Part shown: one piece after another, positions 1 to 9,186 of the stretch
How the letters are laid out: every line of letters starts with the position of its first letter
Position numbering within the stretch: the first letter of the stretch is position 1
Origin: Pseudomonadota bacterium
GTDB taxonomy: Bacteria > Pseudomonadota > Alphaproteobacteria > Micavibrionales > CSBR16-224
NCBI GenBank assembly: GCA_013285465.1
Contig: CP053449.1
Coordinates: 2,070,735-2,134,734, forward strand
Direction: 5' to 3'
DNA length: 64,000 nt
The notes under the pieces: generated by a model
What the model saw: the letters and a program-made list of their open reading frames with translations, nothing else
Told to the model about the DNA's origin: nothing
Databases searched by the model: none
Translations under genes and position numbers: made by a program

Positions 1-218
1 AGTTTTCGCTGCTGGACGCCGCGGAACTGCTGCCCGGCGTTAAAATTGTGTTTGTGGAGGATGCCAGCCGCGGCTTGTCCGAAGATGCCGTCAATACCGC
101 CAAACAGGAGATCAGCGCAGCGGGGATCGACATCAAACAAGCGGCGGAGCTGCTGCCGGAAAAGCCGCGCCCTGCTATTTGTCCCCGCCCGCCTACGCAG
201 AAAAAATTCGGGCGTTAA
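1..218 (+). CDS. pncA: Nicotinamidase, C-terminal part (gene cut by window start)
   Basis: The reading frame is open from base 3 and ends at TAA 216-218. The last 71 codons resemble the end of the isochorismatase-family nicotinamidase/pyrazinamidase: FSLLDA, then a VKIVFVEDASRGL strand-loop, then an ISAAGIDIKQAAEL helix, as in the C-terminus of E. coli PncA. The enzyme deamidates nicotinamide to nicotinic acid in NAD salvage. The catalytic Asp, Lys and Cys lie upstream of the window and cannot be checked. The neighbouring NAD synthetase gene, 22 bases downstream on the same strand, supports a shared NAD operon. Confidence 0.75.
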   Translation, partial: FSLLDAAELLPGVKIVFVEDASRGLSEDAVNTAKQEISAAGIDIKQAAELLPEKPRPAICPRPPTQKKFGR

Positions 219-240
219 AAGATAAAAGAAAGAGTTTAAA

Positions 241-2769
241 ATGGCGCAACGCATTGACCAGAACAGCTTTCCGATCAAGCTTGCCTCTGCCAGCTGCAAC
301 CAGACAGGCGGCGACTGGCCGCGCAATCTGGCCAATATCTGCGCCGCGATTGATCAGGCCGCCGCAGACGGTGCCGATATTCTGGGACTGGAAGAACTCG
401 GACTGACAGGCTATGAGCGCGGTGACGACTTTTTCTATTCCGATAACGACCTTATTTTGCAGATGCTGCGCATCATTGCCCGCTATGCCGCCGCAAAAGC
501 CCCTGATCTGGTCATCTCCGTCGGACATCCGTGGTATTTCTCCGATAAGCATCTGCCCGCACAGGCAGACCGCCGCAAAAACCCGCTATTTAACCGCGTA
601 AATAACTGTTTTGACGCGCAAAGTTTTCTGGCGCATGGCGATATCGCCGCCATTTCCGCCAAACGCTATCTGTTCAATTACGAACGCGGCTATGAAAAGC
701 GCCATTTTGAAGAATGGAGCGAAGAGGCCGCCAACAGCTACGAAAACAAATACGGCAAAGGGCGGCACGGCACAATCGTGATCGAACTGCCGGAAACGGC
801 GTTGCCCGACGGCACAAATATGCCGGAAAAAACCGTGCCTTTCGGTGCGCCTGTCATCCGTATCGGCGCAGGCGATAAAACCGCGCAGCTGACCCATATC
901 ATTTGCGAGGAATACTGGATCGGCTCCCGCTTTGACGGTACAGGCGATAATGATGATTACGGGCAGGATAATCCGCTGGCACAGAAAGCACGGTATTTCG
1001 ACATTACCGTTGCGCTGAACCCGAATGCCAGCCCCCCTGCCCCGGAAAAAATCGACAAACACCGCGAACTGTGCAAACTGGCCTCCCGTCACTGTGAAGT
1101 TCTGGTGCATACGGACGGGCTTGGCTCTTCCGGTTCGACTTTTGCACAATTCGGCAGCCGCCTCATGGCGCAGGATGGCGAGATTATTTCCGAAGGTAAA
1201 CGCGCAAGTTTTCTGGATATGGCCTATACCAGCCAGATTGTGACCGTACGCGCCCCGCGCAATAAAGGTCATGCGCCGCATCTGTCCATCCCGCATCAAT
1301 TCAAAACCGATCACAGCCCCGCCATACAGGACGGCCCCGCCGCGTGGGAATACGGGGAACGTGCGGAATTCGAAGAGGAGATGCGCAACGAGCTGTTATG
1401 GCTGTTCGACTATATGCGCAAAAACCGTATTCAGGGCATTGCACAGGCGTTGAGCGGCGGGGCGGATTCCGGCTATAACGCCGCCAAACTGCGCCTGATG
1501 ATCGAACTGGCCGTTGCCGAACGCGGCATTGACGGTTTTCTGGATGCCATGCCGCATCTGACTTGTGCCGATAAAATCCGCGCCGCTTTCAAAACAGGCG
1601 GGGATGCCGCCGCCATCGACTGCGCCGCGGACGAGATGTTGACCTGCGTTTATATGGGCACGGATAACAGCTCGGAGGATACGCTGCGCGCCGCGCAAAC
1701 ACTGGTCGAAGGCGGCACGGATGAGAACGGTGATACGTTCAAAGGCATCGGCGGAAAATTTGAAAACCGCAATGTCCAAAACCTGCTGGAACAATATTGC
1801 CAAATTTATGCGGGAATGGACTCCCTGTCACTCTTTGCCAAAAATCCCGTTGCTTACGAAAATGTACAGGCGCGGGCGCGGCAGGTTTTGATTATGACCT
1901 TTGCCAATACCGAGAACAAACTCGCCATTTCCAACCCCAATCTGGATGAAGGCCGTAATTCCTATGCGACATGGGGCGGCGATCTGCATGGCGGCATGAT
2001 TAGCGGCAACGCCCATAAGAACAAGGCAAGGCAGCTGGAGCATATGCGCCTGCTTTATGAATACGGGCTGGAAGGTGCTGCCGCGCCTGTCAAAAGCCTG
2101 TTCTGGATTTTGAAAAACAAACCCTCGGCAGAGCTGCAGCCGCGCGGAGCGGACGGCAAGGTCACGCAATTTGACGAAGACCAGCTGGGACGCAGTTTTG
2201 TACAGATGGATGTGATCTCGCATTTCATGCTGAATGACCGTCCGGACAACCAGCACGGGCGCAAGAACAGCCCGCGGGAAGTCTTTGAAAAATGCCGCAG
2301 CCATCCCGCTTTCGTGTCGGACGATATTGCCACGCTGCATGACCGCATCCGCCTGTCCTACGAGAAATGGGGACATGCGCAGTTCAAAATTCACGGCAGC
2401 CCGATTGCCGCCACCTATGGCAAGAATGTCGATCATCAATCCTCGCTGCGCACGCCGAATATCAGCGCGAACCACCGTCCCGAACTGGCGGTGCTGGCAC
2501 TCTATGTGCTGGAAGAGCTGGCAAAAGCAGACGGTACATCGCTGGAAACAATCAGCGGTGAAACGCTGACCGCGCTGCATGGTCGCGCCTTATTTGATAC
2601 AGGTTTCGCCGAAGCCCTCGCCGCAAAAATGTGGACGCCTGATGCGACAGACGGTTTAAAAATGAAAATCGCCACGCTTTATGCGCATCTGAAAACAGAC
2701 GGCACGGCGCTCCTCTCCACAGGCGACGCGAAGAAGGTGACGCCGCAGGAGCAAAAAGCAAAAGCTTGA
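241..2769 (+). CDS. nadE: Glutamine-dependent NAD(+) synthetase, unusually long
   Basis: Makes NAD from nicotinic acid adenine dinucleotide, ATP and glutamine in the cytoplasm. The N-terminal nitrilase-type glutaminase domain (about 1-330) has the full triad: Glu52 in EELGLTGY, Lys141 in AKRYLFNYE, and Cys222 in HIICEEYW. The C-terminal synthetase domain has the ATP-binding SGGADS loop from Ser405, then ENVQARAR, and KPSAELQP in place of the usual PPSAEL. At 842 residues it is longer than usual for the family (roughly 540-700). The extra length lies mainly after the SGGADS loop and at the C-terminus. The ATG follows AAAGAAAGAG. It lies just downstream of the nicotinamidase gene, so salvage and final amidation are probably co-transcribed. 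Confidence 0.9.
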   Translation: MAQRIDQNSFPIKLASASCNQTGGDWPRNLANICAAIDQAAADGADILGLEELGLTGYERGDDFFYSDNDLILQMLRIIARYAAAKAPDLVISVGHPWYFSDKHLPAQADRRKNPLFNRVNNCFDAQSFLAHGDIAAISAKRYLFNYERGYEKRHFEEWSEEAANSYENKYGKGRHGTIVIELPETALPDGTNMPEKTVPFGAPVIRIGAGDKTAQLTHIICEEYWIGSRFDGTGDNDDYGQDNPLAQKARYFDITVALNPNASPPAPEKIDKHRELCKLASRHCEVLVHTDGLGSSGSTFAQFGSRLMAQDGEIISEGKRASFLDMAYTSQIVTVRAPRNKGHAPHLSIPHQFKTDHSPAIQDGPAAWEYGERAEFEEEMRNELLWLFDYMRKNRIQGIAQALSGGADSGYNAAKLRLMIELAVAERGIDGFLDAMPHLTCADKIRAAFKTGGDAAAIDCAADEMLTCVYMGTDNSSEDTLRAAQTLVEGGTDENGDTFKGIGGKFENRNVQNLLEQYCQIYAGMDSLSLFAKNPVAYENVQARARQVLIMTFANTENKLAISNPNLDEGRNSYATWGGDLHGGMISGNAHKNKARQLEHMRLLYEYGLEGAAAPVKSLFWILKNKPSAELQPRGADGKVTQFDEDQLGRSFVQMDVISHFMLNDRPDNQHGRKNSPREVFEKCRSHPAFVSDDIATLHDRIRLSYEKWGHAQFKIHGSPIAATYGKNVDHQSSLRTPNISANHRPELAVLALYVLEELAKADGTSLETISGETLTALHGRALFDTGFAEALAAKMWTPDATDGLKMKIATLYAHLKTDGTALLSTGDAKKVTPQEQKAKA

Positions 2770-2828
2770 TACGTCCTCTTCGATACCGTAAACTTCCGGC
2801 AGAAACTCACGCGAAAAAAGGCTCTGTC

Positions 2829-3356
2829 ATGCTTAGATTTTTTACCGTTCTTACAATTTTCACCCTGTTTTTATTTGCGCCGCATCCCGCCGCCGCTGCC
2901 GAACCGACGGCGCAGGATTTCGATGACTGGCGCATGGTTTGCGAAACAATCGACAAAGAAAAACGCTGCCGCGCCTTTCAGCGCCTATCCATCAAACAGG
3001 ACGAAAAAACGCAGGTGATGCTGATTGCCAGCATCGGTTATGTCGATGACGGCAAAGCCGGACGCGTCCCGACTCTGCGCCTCAGCACGCCGCTAGGCGT
3101 TGTGCTGCCGGCAGGGCTGGCGGTAAATGTCGATCAGGGCGAAAAAGAAAATCTGCCCTTTCATATCTGCCTGCTGGACGGTTGCATGACGGAAATCGGT
3201 TTATCGGACAAAGGTATTGCCGACATGAAAAAAGGGCGCAAACTGAATGTGACCTACCGCGTTGCAGGGATGAAACAGCCCGTTGCGGTACAGGCATCGC
3301 TGAAAGGTTTTACGGCAGCCTATAACGCCCTTGCCAAGAACGAACAATCTCCGTAA
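2829..3356 (+). CDS. Invasion-associated locus B (IalB)-like periplasmic protein
   Basis: A 175-residue protein with a clear signal peptide (hydrophobic FFTVLTIFTLFLFAP, then a PAAAAE cleavage region). The mature part begins with a DFDDWRMVCE segment, and paired cysteines follow (CETIDKEKRC; CLLDGC). This matches the IalB family common in alphaproteobacteria, whose molecular role is poorly defined and may involve the envelope or stress. I chose the ATG at 2829 because it starts the signal peptide and has AAAAGG upstream. An in-frame upstream extension to 2766 would add a non-signal leader. It follows nadE by about 60 bases, but a functional link is not evident. Confidence 0.7.
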   Translation: MLRFFTVLTIFTLFLFAPHPAAAAEPTAQDFDDWRMVCETIDKEKRCRAFQRLSIKQDEKTQVMLIASIGYVDDGKAGRVPTLRLSTPLGVVLPAGLAVNVDQGEKENLPFHICLLDGCMTEIGLSDKGIADMKKGRKLNVTYRVAGMKQPVAVQASLKGFTAAYNALAKNEQSP

Positions 3357-3398
3357 AAGGGACATAACAACCATCCAACGGTAAAGGGGTGTGCCTCC

Positions 3399-4355
3399 GT
3401 GGATATTCATACATTATATGCGGTCATCGGTTTCTGCCTCGCGGCTTATGCCGTGATTGCCAATGATTCCGTGCAGACGCTCGGCACATTCATTGCCTCC
3501 AACCACAAGGCTTTTAAATGGTATTGGCTATGGCTTGCCGCCAGTTCCGTACTGGTGCTGGCGCTGTTTTCCGGCTGGTATTTCTATGACGGCGATATTT
3601 CGCATGGCCGCCTTGATAAAATTCCTCCTGTTGAAATTCAATGGTATCACGCTGCCGCGCCCGGTGTTCTGGTACTATTGACCCGTATCGGTATTCCGGT
3701 TTCAACGACATTTCTGGTGCTGTCGGCCTTTGCTTCCACCGTTGTCTTGAAAGATATGCTGTTCAAAAGCGTCATCGGTTACGGGCTTGCCGCCGTTGTT
3801 GCCTATGTGTTCTGGATGATGCTGGCGCATTTTTTGAATGAAAAGAAAAATCAGGTCAAAGAGGGGCATCGCGGTTTTTGGCGCACAGCACAATGGATGG
3901 CAACAGGTTTCCTCTGGTATTCATGGCTGACGCATGACATGGCCAATATCGCAGTGTTCCTGCCCCGTGAACTGCCTTTGCCGCTATTGCTACTGACGAT
4001 GGCTGCCTTGACGGGCTGGCTGGGTTATATTTTCTGGACGCATGGCGGTAAAATTCAGGAAATCGTTCTGGAAAAAACCGGCTCGCGCTTTATGCGCTCC
4101 GCCACTTTTATTGATCTGATTTACGCTTTCCTGCTGATTTATTTCAAAGGCGTGAACAGCATTCCGATGTCAACGACATGGGTCTTTGTCGGATTATTGA
4201 CGGGACGCGAGCTGGCCATTGCCACGGTACATCGTGAGAACTATAAATTCACTTATGTCTTTCCGCTGATCGGAAAGGATTTTATGAAGATGATGATCGG
4301 CCTTGCCATCTCGGTCGCCATCGTGCTGGCCATCCACAACATCTTTCAGCCCTGA
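3399..4355 (+). CDS. Pit (PHO4)-like inorganic ion permease
   Basis: A hydrophobic 318-residue integral membrane protein with about eight to ten predicted segments. The internal repeat typical of Pit-type phosphate transporters is visible. The first half has ANDSVQTLGTFIAS and later IPVSTTFLV; the second half has HDMANIAVFLPR and later IPMSTTWVFVG. In the family these correspond to the ANDGAN and PVSTT motifs. The second copy has His for the first Asn, so substrate may differ from phosphate. The start is GTG with AAAGGGG upstream. It is transcribed with the IalB-like gene and followed by a sensor kinase, but no phosphate regulon genes are nearby. Confidence 0.6.
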   Translation: MDIHTLYAVIGFCLAAYAVIANDSVQTLGTFIASNHKAFKWYWLWLAASSVLVLALFSGWYFYDGDISHGRLDKIPPVEIQWYHAAAPGVLVLLTRIGIPVSTTFLVLSAFASTVVLKDMLFKSVIGYGLAAVVAYVFWMMLAHFLNEKKNQVKEGHRGFWRTAQWMATGFLWYSWLTHDMANIAVFLPRELPLPLLLLTMAALTGWLGYIFWTHGGKIQEIVLEKTGSRFMRSATFIDLIYAFLLIYFKGVNSIPMSTTWVFVGLLTGRELAIATVHRENYKFTYVFPLIGKDFMKMMIGLAISVAIVLAIHNIFQP

Positions 4356-4446
4356 CGTGAAAAAGACTGTCACAAAACGCGGAAGGCCTGTATCATAATA
4401 AATCCGGTTGCCTCTTTCTTTTTTTAATCGAGCAGAGACATCACCC

Positions 4447-7400
4447 ATGACACAACAGCCTCCCGCCGACTACGGCACAGCCCCCGATATGCTGGGACGG
4501 AAAATATTTTTTTCCTGTCTGATTTTTGTATTAATCGCGGGCACGGCTGTTTTTGCATGGCACAAACATCAAGAAAACCTGCACCGCGAGAGAATTGCGG
4601 AAACCGCCCGTCTATCCGAAAGCACCAGCCTCATTTTATCCGATAAAACAACGTCTTTGCTAAAAGGTTATATCGCTTCGGTACAAATCGCCCTGCAAAC
4701 GCCCTCCATGAAAAACTACATCAAAGATCCCGTGCAGGGCAAACAGGAGTTGGGCGATCTCTTTCTATCCATCGCACAAAAGAGAACCGATGTTTATAAA
4801 ATAAGGCTGATCGATCAAAACGGCAAAGAAACGATTCGTTCCGACCGCGCCCCGGACGGTCAAATTTTCTTAAAAGCGGAAAAAGACCTGCAAGATAAAA
4901 GCGACCGCTATTTCTTCCAGAACAGCATAAAGCTGGCTCCGGGACAGATTTATGTGACAAGGCTGGATTTGAACATGGATAACGGTGTCATCGAAACGCC
5001 ATGGGTTCCGACCATCCGCATCATCACCCCTTTTTCACGCGACGGTGAAACGGCGGAAGGCATTTTCATGTATAATATCAATGCCGGGGATATTCTGTCC
5101 TCCTTTCAGCGTCTGAATACCGAAAATACCTATAGCGACTTCATGCTCGTCAATGAGAGCGGCTATTATCTTGCCGGACGCCCCGAGGAAGATTTATGGG
5201 GTTTCATGTTCGACCATGACACCGGTATGCATACCGATTATCCTGACGTCTGGGAAACGCTGCACGGGCAGAAAAAACAAACCTATCATGCGCCGGACGG
5301 CGATGTATGGTTTGCTCATAAAATTGACCTGCAGCAGGCTCTTACAGCGACAGCCGGAAACAATATTATTTCCGAGCGCCAGCGCTGGTATATCATCACT
5401 CATACACATCCGCCGCCGCCCTTTTCACTGAACGGCCCGGGTGTGTTACTCGCCGTTGCGGGCAGCCTTATCCTGATGGTTTTCAGCTGGTTCTGCGGCA
5501 ACGGCATTGTGGAACAGCAAAAGGTCAAAATCCTCAAAAAAGATCTGGAACGCCGTATCGCCGAAAAAGAGGAAATGATTGCACTGGTGCAAACCGTCGA
5601 GCGCGAAGAAAAGAAACAACGGCAATTTCTGAATACGCTTCTGGACAATATGCCGCTGGCTATTTTTGTCAAAGATGCCCGCAAGGATTTCCGCTGGGTG
5701 ATGATCAATAAAATGGCGCGGCGCATGTTCGGATTGAAACCGCAGGAAATCGTCGGAAAATACGACAAGGATATTCTAACGAAAAGTGAAGCCGCCGCGA
5801 TGCTGACGACAGACCGCGCCGTCATGGACAGCGGCGAAATTCTGGAGCTGGAAGCCGAGCGGATAACAACCGCCGCCGGTACTCTTAATCTGCACATTAT
5901 CAAAGTGCCGATCTATGATGACGAACATGATCAGGCATTATTGCTGACAATGTACAAAGATGTGAGCGAGCAAGTGCAAACACAAGAGGCCTTGAAACGC
6001 GAAAGAGACCGCGCCGAACACGCAAATCAGGCCAAATCCGACTTCCTCGCCAATATGAGCCACGAGCTGCGGACACCGCTGAACGCCATTATCGGTATGA
6101 ATGATCTTCTGGATACGCATAAGCTGGACGAAGAAAACTACACCGCCTTCGAGGTCATCCATAAATCCGCACAATCACTGCTGGCCATTGTTGACGATGT
6201 TCTGGATATCTCCAAAATCGAAGCCGGAGATATGAAGCTTGAGAAAGTGCCCTTCGATTGTTTTGAAATCATTCATCATGTCACCAAATCCCTGTCGCAT
6301 CTGGCCAGCCAAAAAGGATTGACCCTGACGTGCAATATCGGCAAAAACGACTCTCTTATCGTCAAGGGCGATCCGTCGCGTTTTCACCGCATCATGAATA
6401 ATCTTGTCATCAATGCCATCCGCTATACGCATCAGGGCAGCGTTGATGTCACGGCCTCCTCCATACCGGGTCCGCGCCGTAACCGCGTCATCCTGCAATG
6501 CGATGTCCGCGATACGGGCATCGGTATTCCCAAAAACCGTATTGGAGCGATTTTTGAAAAATTTACACAGGCCGATACCTCAACAACGCGCCATTACGGC
6601 GGATCGGGGTTGGGCCTGACGATTATCAAAGAATTGATCGGCATGATGAAGGGCGAGATCAGCGTCAAAAGCGACGTCGGCATCGGCTCCTGCTTTACGA
6701 TCAAAATACCTTTCACCACCGCTGATCTGGCGAAGACGCAACGGAAGAAAGCCTCTCCGCAAATGCTGCCGGAAATGCATAATGACCGGCGCGTCGCGAT
6801 TGATAAAGCGCGGCTACTGGTTGCCGAAGATCACGACATGAACCGTATGGTCGTCGAAAAGCTGCTGCGTAAAATCGGCTGCAAAAGCTTTGATTTTGCC
6901 GAAAACGGACAGGAAGCCGTAGAGATGGCAACAGCCAAAAAATACGATTTGATTTTGATGGATTGTCACATGCCGGAGCTGAGCGGTTATGATGCGACAC
7001 GCGCCATACGGCGTATCGAAAAAGAAACGGGCCGCAAACCGCCGACGCCGATTATCGCGATGACGGCGGATGCCATGCAAGGCACCAAAGAAAAATGTCT
7101 GGAAGCCGGCATGAATGAATATATTACAAAACCGCTGAATATCAACGATATGGCCGAGCTGCTGAGCTATTGGCTGATTTTCGATGCACAACAATTGTCA
7201 GATGCGCATATCACCGTCTCCGGTGCTGCGAAACAAGAAACGCCCGTCCCTATCAATCTTGTGCATATCAATGATTACACCGATGGTGACAAAGATGAAC
7301 AGCGGGAATTACTGGGGCTTTTTAAACAGCAATTCGCAGAATCTCTTGCCCGGTTAAAGGAACAGATCACACCGGGACGCAATAAAGAATGGTCGGAAAT

Positions 7401-7578
7401 CGCGCATCAGATGAAAGGCGGCGCGGCCATGATCGGTGCGGAAGAACTGCGTACGCTCTGTGCCGAAGCACAAAACAAAGAAAACACAACAAAAACGGAG
7501 CGCCAAAATCTTTATAAAGAAATCACGGCGGCCTATGACAGCGTTTGCAGCTATATGGAAGAAGAAGAGCTTATTTAA
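4447..7578 (+). CDS. Hybrid sensor histidine kinase with receiver and Hpt domains
   Basis: A 1043-residue membrane kinase. Order from the sequence: TM1 (about 18-40), a periplasmic sensor region of about 290 residues resembling double-Cache sensors, TM2 (about 331-352), a charged coiled coil, a PAS domain (about 398-520), HisKA with His539 in SHELRTPLN, HATPase_c with DTGIGI and GGSGLGL, a receiver with Asp839 in MDCHMPE, and an Hpt domain with His987 in HQMKGG. It can therefore run a His-Asp-His phosphorelay within one chain. The ATG at 4447 is preferred over an in-frame TTG at 4408. The next gene is a receiver protein and is the likely partner. The signal sensed is unknown. Confidence 0.9.
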   Translation: MTQQPPADYGTAPDMLGRKIFFSCLIFVLIAGTAVFAWHKHQENLHRERIAETARLSESTSLILSDKTTSLLKGYIASVQIALQTPSMKNYIKDPVQGKQELGDLFLSIAQKRTDVYKIRLIDQNGKETIRSDRAPDGQIFLKAEKDLQDKSDRYFFQNSIKLAPGQIYVTRLDLNMDNGVIETPWVPTIRIITPFSRDGETAEGIFMYNINAGDILSSFQRLNTENTYSDFMLVNESGYYLAGRPEEDLWGFMFDHDTGMHTDYPDVWETLHGQKKQTYHAPDGDVWFAHKIDLQQALTATAGNNIISERQRWYIITHTHPPPPFSLNGPGVLLAVAGSLILMVFSWFCGNGIVEQQKVKILKKDLERRIAEKEEMIALVQTVEREEKKQRQFLNTLLDNMPLAIFVKDARKDFRWVMINKMARRMFGLKPQEIVGKYDKDILTKSEAAAMLTTDRAVMDSGEILELEAERITTAAGTLNLHIIKVPIYDDEHDQALLLTMYKDVSEQVQTQEALKRERDRAEHANQAKSDFLANMSHELRTPLNAIIGMNDLLDTHKLDEENYTAFEVIHKSAQSLLAIVDDVLDISKIEAGDMKLEKVPFDCFEIIHHVTKSLSHLASQKGLTLTCNIGKNDSLIVKGDPSRFHRIMNNLVINAIRYTHQGSVDVTASSIPGPRRNRVILQCDVRDTGIGIPKNRIGAIFEKFTQADTSTTRHYGGSGLGLTIIKELIGMMKGEISVKSDVGIGSCFTIKIPFTTADLAKTQRKKASPQMLPEMHNDRRVAIDKARLLVAEDHDMNRMVVEKLLRKIGCKSFDFAENGQEAVEMATAKKYDLILMDCHMPELSGYDATRAIRRIEKETGRKPPTPIIAMTADAMQGTKEKCLEAGMNEYITKPLNINDMAELLSYWLIFDAQQLSDAHITVSGAAKQETPVPINLVHINDYTDGDKDEQRELLGLFKQQFAESLARLKEQITPGRNKEWSEIAHQMKGGAAMIGAEELRTLCAEAQNKENTTKTERQNLYKEITAAYDSVCSYMEEEELI

Positions 7579-7688
7579 CAGGCAGAAGTCTCTTGAAAAA
7601 AGCGTAGAGATTTATAATAATTCAATCCTTGGTTATAATTTATAATATTATGCGCATATTATATTTTTTGATTTGAGGGAGAAGAACA

Positions 7689-8453
7689 ATGATTATCGCA
7701 TCACCCGGCAACAAAGATGTTCTGGTGCAACTGGCTCCGTCCATTCAGGCCGATCTTGACGGCTGGCAGATTGTCATTGTCCGCACCACAAAAAAAAATC
7801 CTGACTATGCCCGCATGATCGTCAAAAAACTTGCTGCGGCCTATGTCGATAAGGACGGTCTGATCGTGCAAAAAGCCGATCACAACATCGTCATGCTGGT
7901 TAATCTGGGCGCACATAAAAACTATATCGAGCTTAGAAGCGAGCTGGAAAAGCACCTGCCCGACCACAGTTCGCACCTGACCGTGCGTAAAATGAGCCTG
8001 CAAGGCTTGCGGCGGTTAAAAAACGACCTGCATAACAAAGACCCCGAAAAAGCAAAAAACGCGTTTTACGATAAACGCCTGATACGCAAAGACAATATCT
8101 TTATGATTGCCGATGATGATATGTTTCTGCGTAAAACCATCGGCACCGCCATCAAAAAATTCGGTGCGGTTTTTGAAGCGGAAAACGGCGACGGCGTCGT
8201 GGAGGAATACCGGAAATCCAACCCCGATTTGCTGTTTCTGGATATTCACATGCCCGGCAAATCGGGCATCGAGCTGATTGACGACATTCTTGACCACGAT
8301 CCCGATGCGCATATCGTCATGCTCAGCGCCGATAGTGTCAAAACCAATATTCTGCAGGCCATTGAAAAAGGCGCGCACAGCTTTTTGACCAAACCTGCGT
8401 CAAAAGACAAATTGCTGGAAGTCCTGCAAAAATGTCCGACCGTTGCCATGTAA
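7689..8453 (+). CDS. Response regulator with N-terminal unknown domain and C-terminal receiver
   Basis: A 254-residue protein preceded by a good ribosome binding site (GAGGGAGAAG). Residues about 1-130 form a basic domain I do not recognise, rich in short strand-helix patterns. Residues about 138-252 are a CheY-like receiver with the acidic pair in MIADDDM, phosphoacceptor Asp185 in FLDIHMPGKSG, Ser/Thr at LSADS, and Lys in FLTKPAS. Having the receiver at the C-terminus with no DNA-binding domain is unusual. It sits 110 bases behind the hybrid kinase, so its Hpt domain is the obvious phosphodonor. Output may be by protein-protein contact through the N-terminal domain (inference). Confidence 0.85.
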   Translation: MIIASPGNKDVLVQLAPSIQADLDGWQIVIVRTTKKNPDYARMIVKKLAAAYVDKDGLIVQKADHNIVMLVNLGAHKNYIELRSELEKHLPDHSSHLTVRKMSLQGLRRLKNDLHNKDPEKAKNAFYDKRLIRKDNIFMIADDDMFLRKTIGTAIKKFGAVFEAENGDGVVEEYRKSNPDLLFLDIHMPGKSGIELIDDILDHDPDAHIVMLSADSVKTNILQAIEKGAHSFLTKPASKDKLLEVLQKCPTVAM

Positions 8454-8492
8454 ACCCTGCGGGCTCCTGATTTATTTAAAGATTTATTTTTT

Positions 8493-9155
8493 ATGCCGCG
8501 TTTCTTTTTAATATTCTGCTGTTTGTCTCTGCTCGTTTTTCAAAGCGGCTGCGCCTCCCCTGCAACGCAGAAGGCGGCCTCCGCGCGTTTTCTCGACAGC
8601 CTTGCCGCCAAACATATGGATAGCGCCGAGCCGGAAAATCTGATGCTGTGCCACGGTCACGGCTGCCGTTTGCAAAGCCCGGTCACGCTCTCCAAAAAAC
8701 AATGGAACAAGGTAAAAGCCGCCTTCCGCCCGCGCGCCAATACGGCGGAAAAAGAACGCAAACAGATTGCCAAAGCTTTTGCCCTGCTGGAGGAATATGC
8801 CGGCGCACAAACCGGTACGGATGCCGATCAGGGCGGTACATTTGAAGCCGCCTTCCGGAAAGGCCAGATGGATTGTCAGGATGAAAGCATGAATGCCGGC
8901 ATGTATTTCCTGCTGCTAAAAAATCAGAAACTGATCCGCCGTCACAGCCTTTACGGCGAGGCACATCGCGGCTTTTTTCTGAATGGCTGGCCGCACCGCG
9001 CTTTGGAAATCTATGACGATAAAACGGAAGAGCGTTACGTGCTCGACAGCTGGTACCATGATAACGGCTTCCCCGCCGAAATCATCCCCGCCAAAGACTG
9101 GCATGACGGCTGGCGGCCTGAAGAAATCAAAAAGAAAAAACCGGCTCCGCAATAG
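8493..9155 (+). CDS. Lipoprotein with a transglutaminase-like Cys-His-Asp pattern
   Basis: A 220-residue protein with a lipobox (hydrophobic leader ending FQSGC, probable lipidated Cys20). I do not recognise a named family. The second half has the spacing of a transglutaminase/papain-like core: Cys in GQMDCQDESMNAG at the start of a helix, His in NGWPHRALEIYDD, and Asp in YVLDSWYHDNG. In transglutaminase-like domains this triad sits on the same helix-strand-strand order. If correct it would be an envelope-anchored thiol hydrolase or peptidase. The C-terminal tail is Lys/Pro-rich. The last codons overlap the left arm of a terminator hairpin. Confidence 0.6.
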   Translation: MPRFFLIFCCLSLLVFQSGCASPATQKAASARFLDSLAAKHMDSAEPENLMLCHGHGCRLQSPVTLSKKQWNKVKAAFRPRANTAEKERKQIAKAFALLEEYAGAQTGTDADQGGTFEAAFRKGQMDCQDESMNAGMYFLLLKNQKLIRRHSLYGEAHRGFFLNGWPHRALEIYDDKTEERYVLDSWYHDNGFPAEIIPAKDWHDGWRPEEIKKKKPAPQ

Positions 9156-9165
9156 AGCCGGTTTT
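9137..9165. terminator. Bidirectional intrinsic terminator
   Basis: An 11-bp perfect stem (AAAACCGGCTC / GAGCCGGTTTT) with a 7-base loop has an A-run on one side and a T-run on the other. It can therefore stop both the lipoprotein transcript and the convergent redoxin transcript. Its left arm and loop are inside the last codons of the lipoprotein gene. Confidence 0.85.
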
Positions 9166-9186
9166 CCTTATAAAGATTTGACGGTA

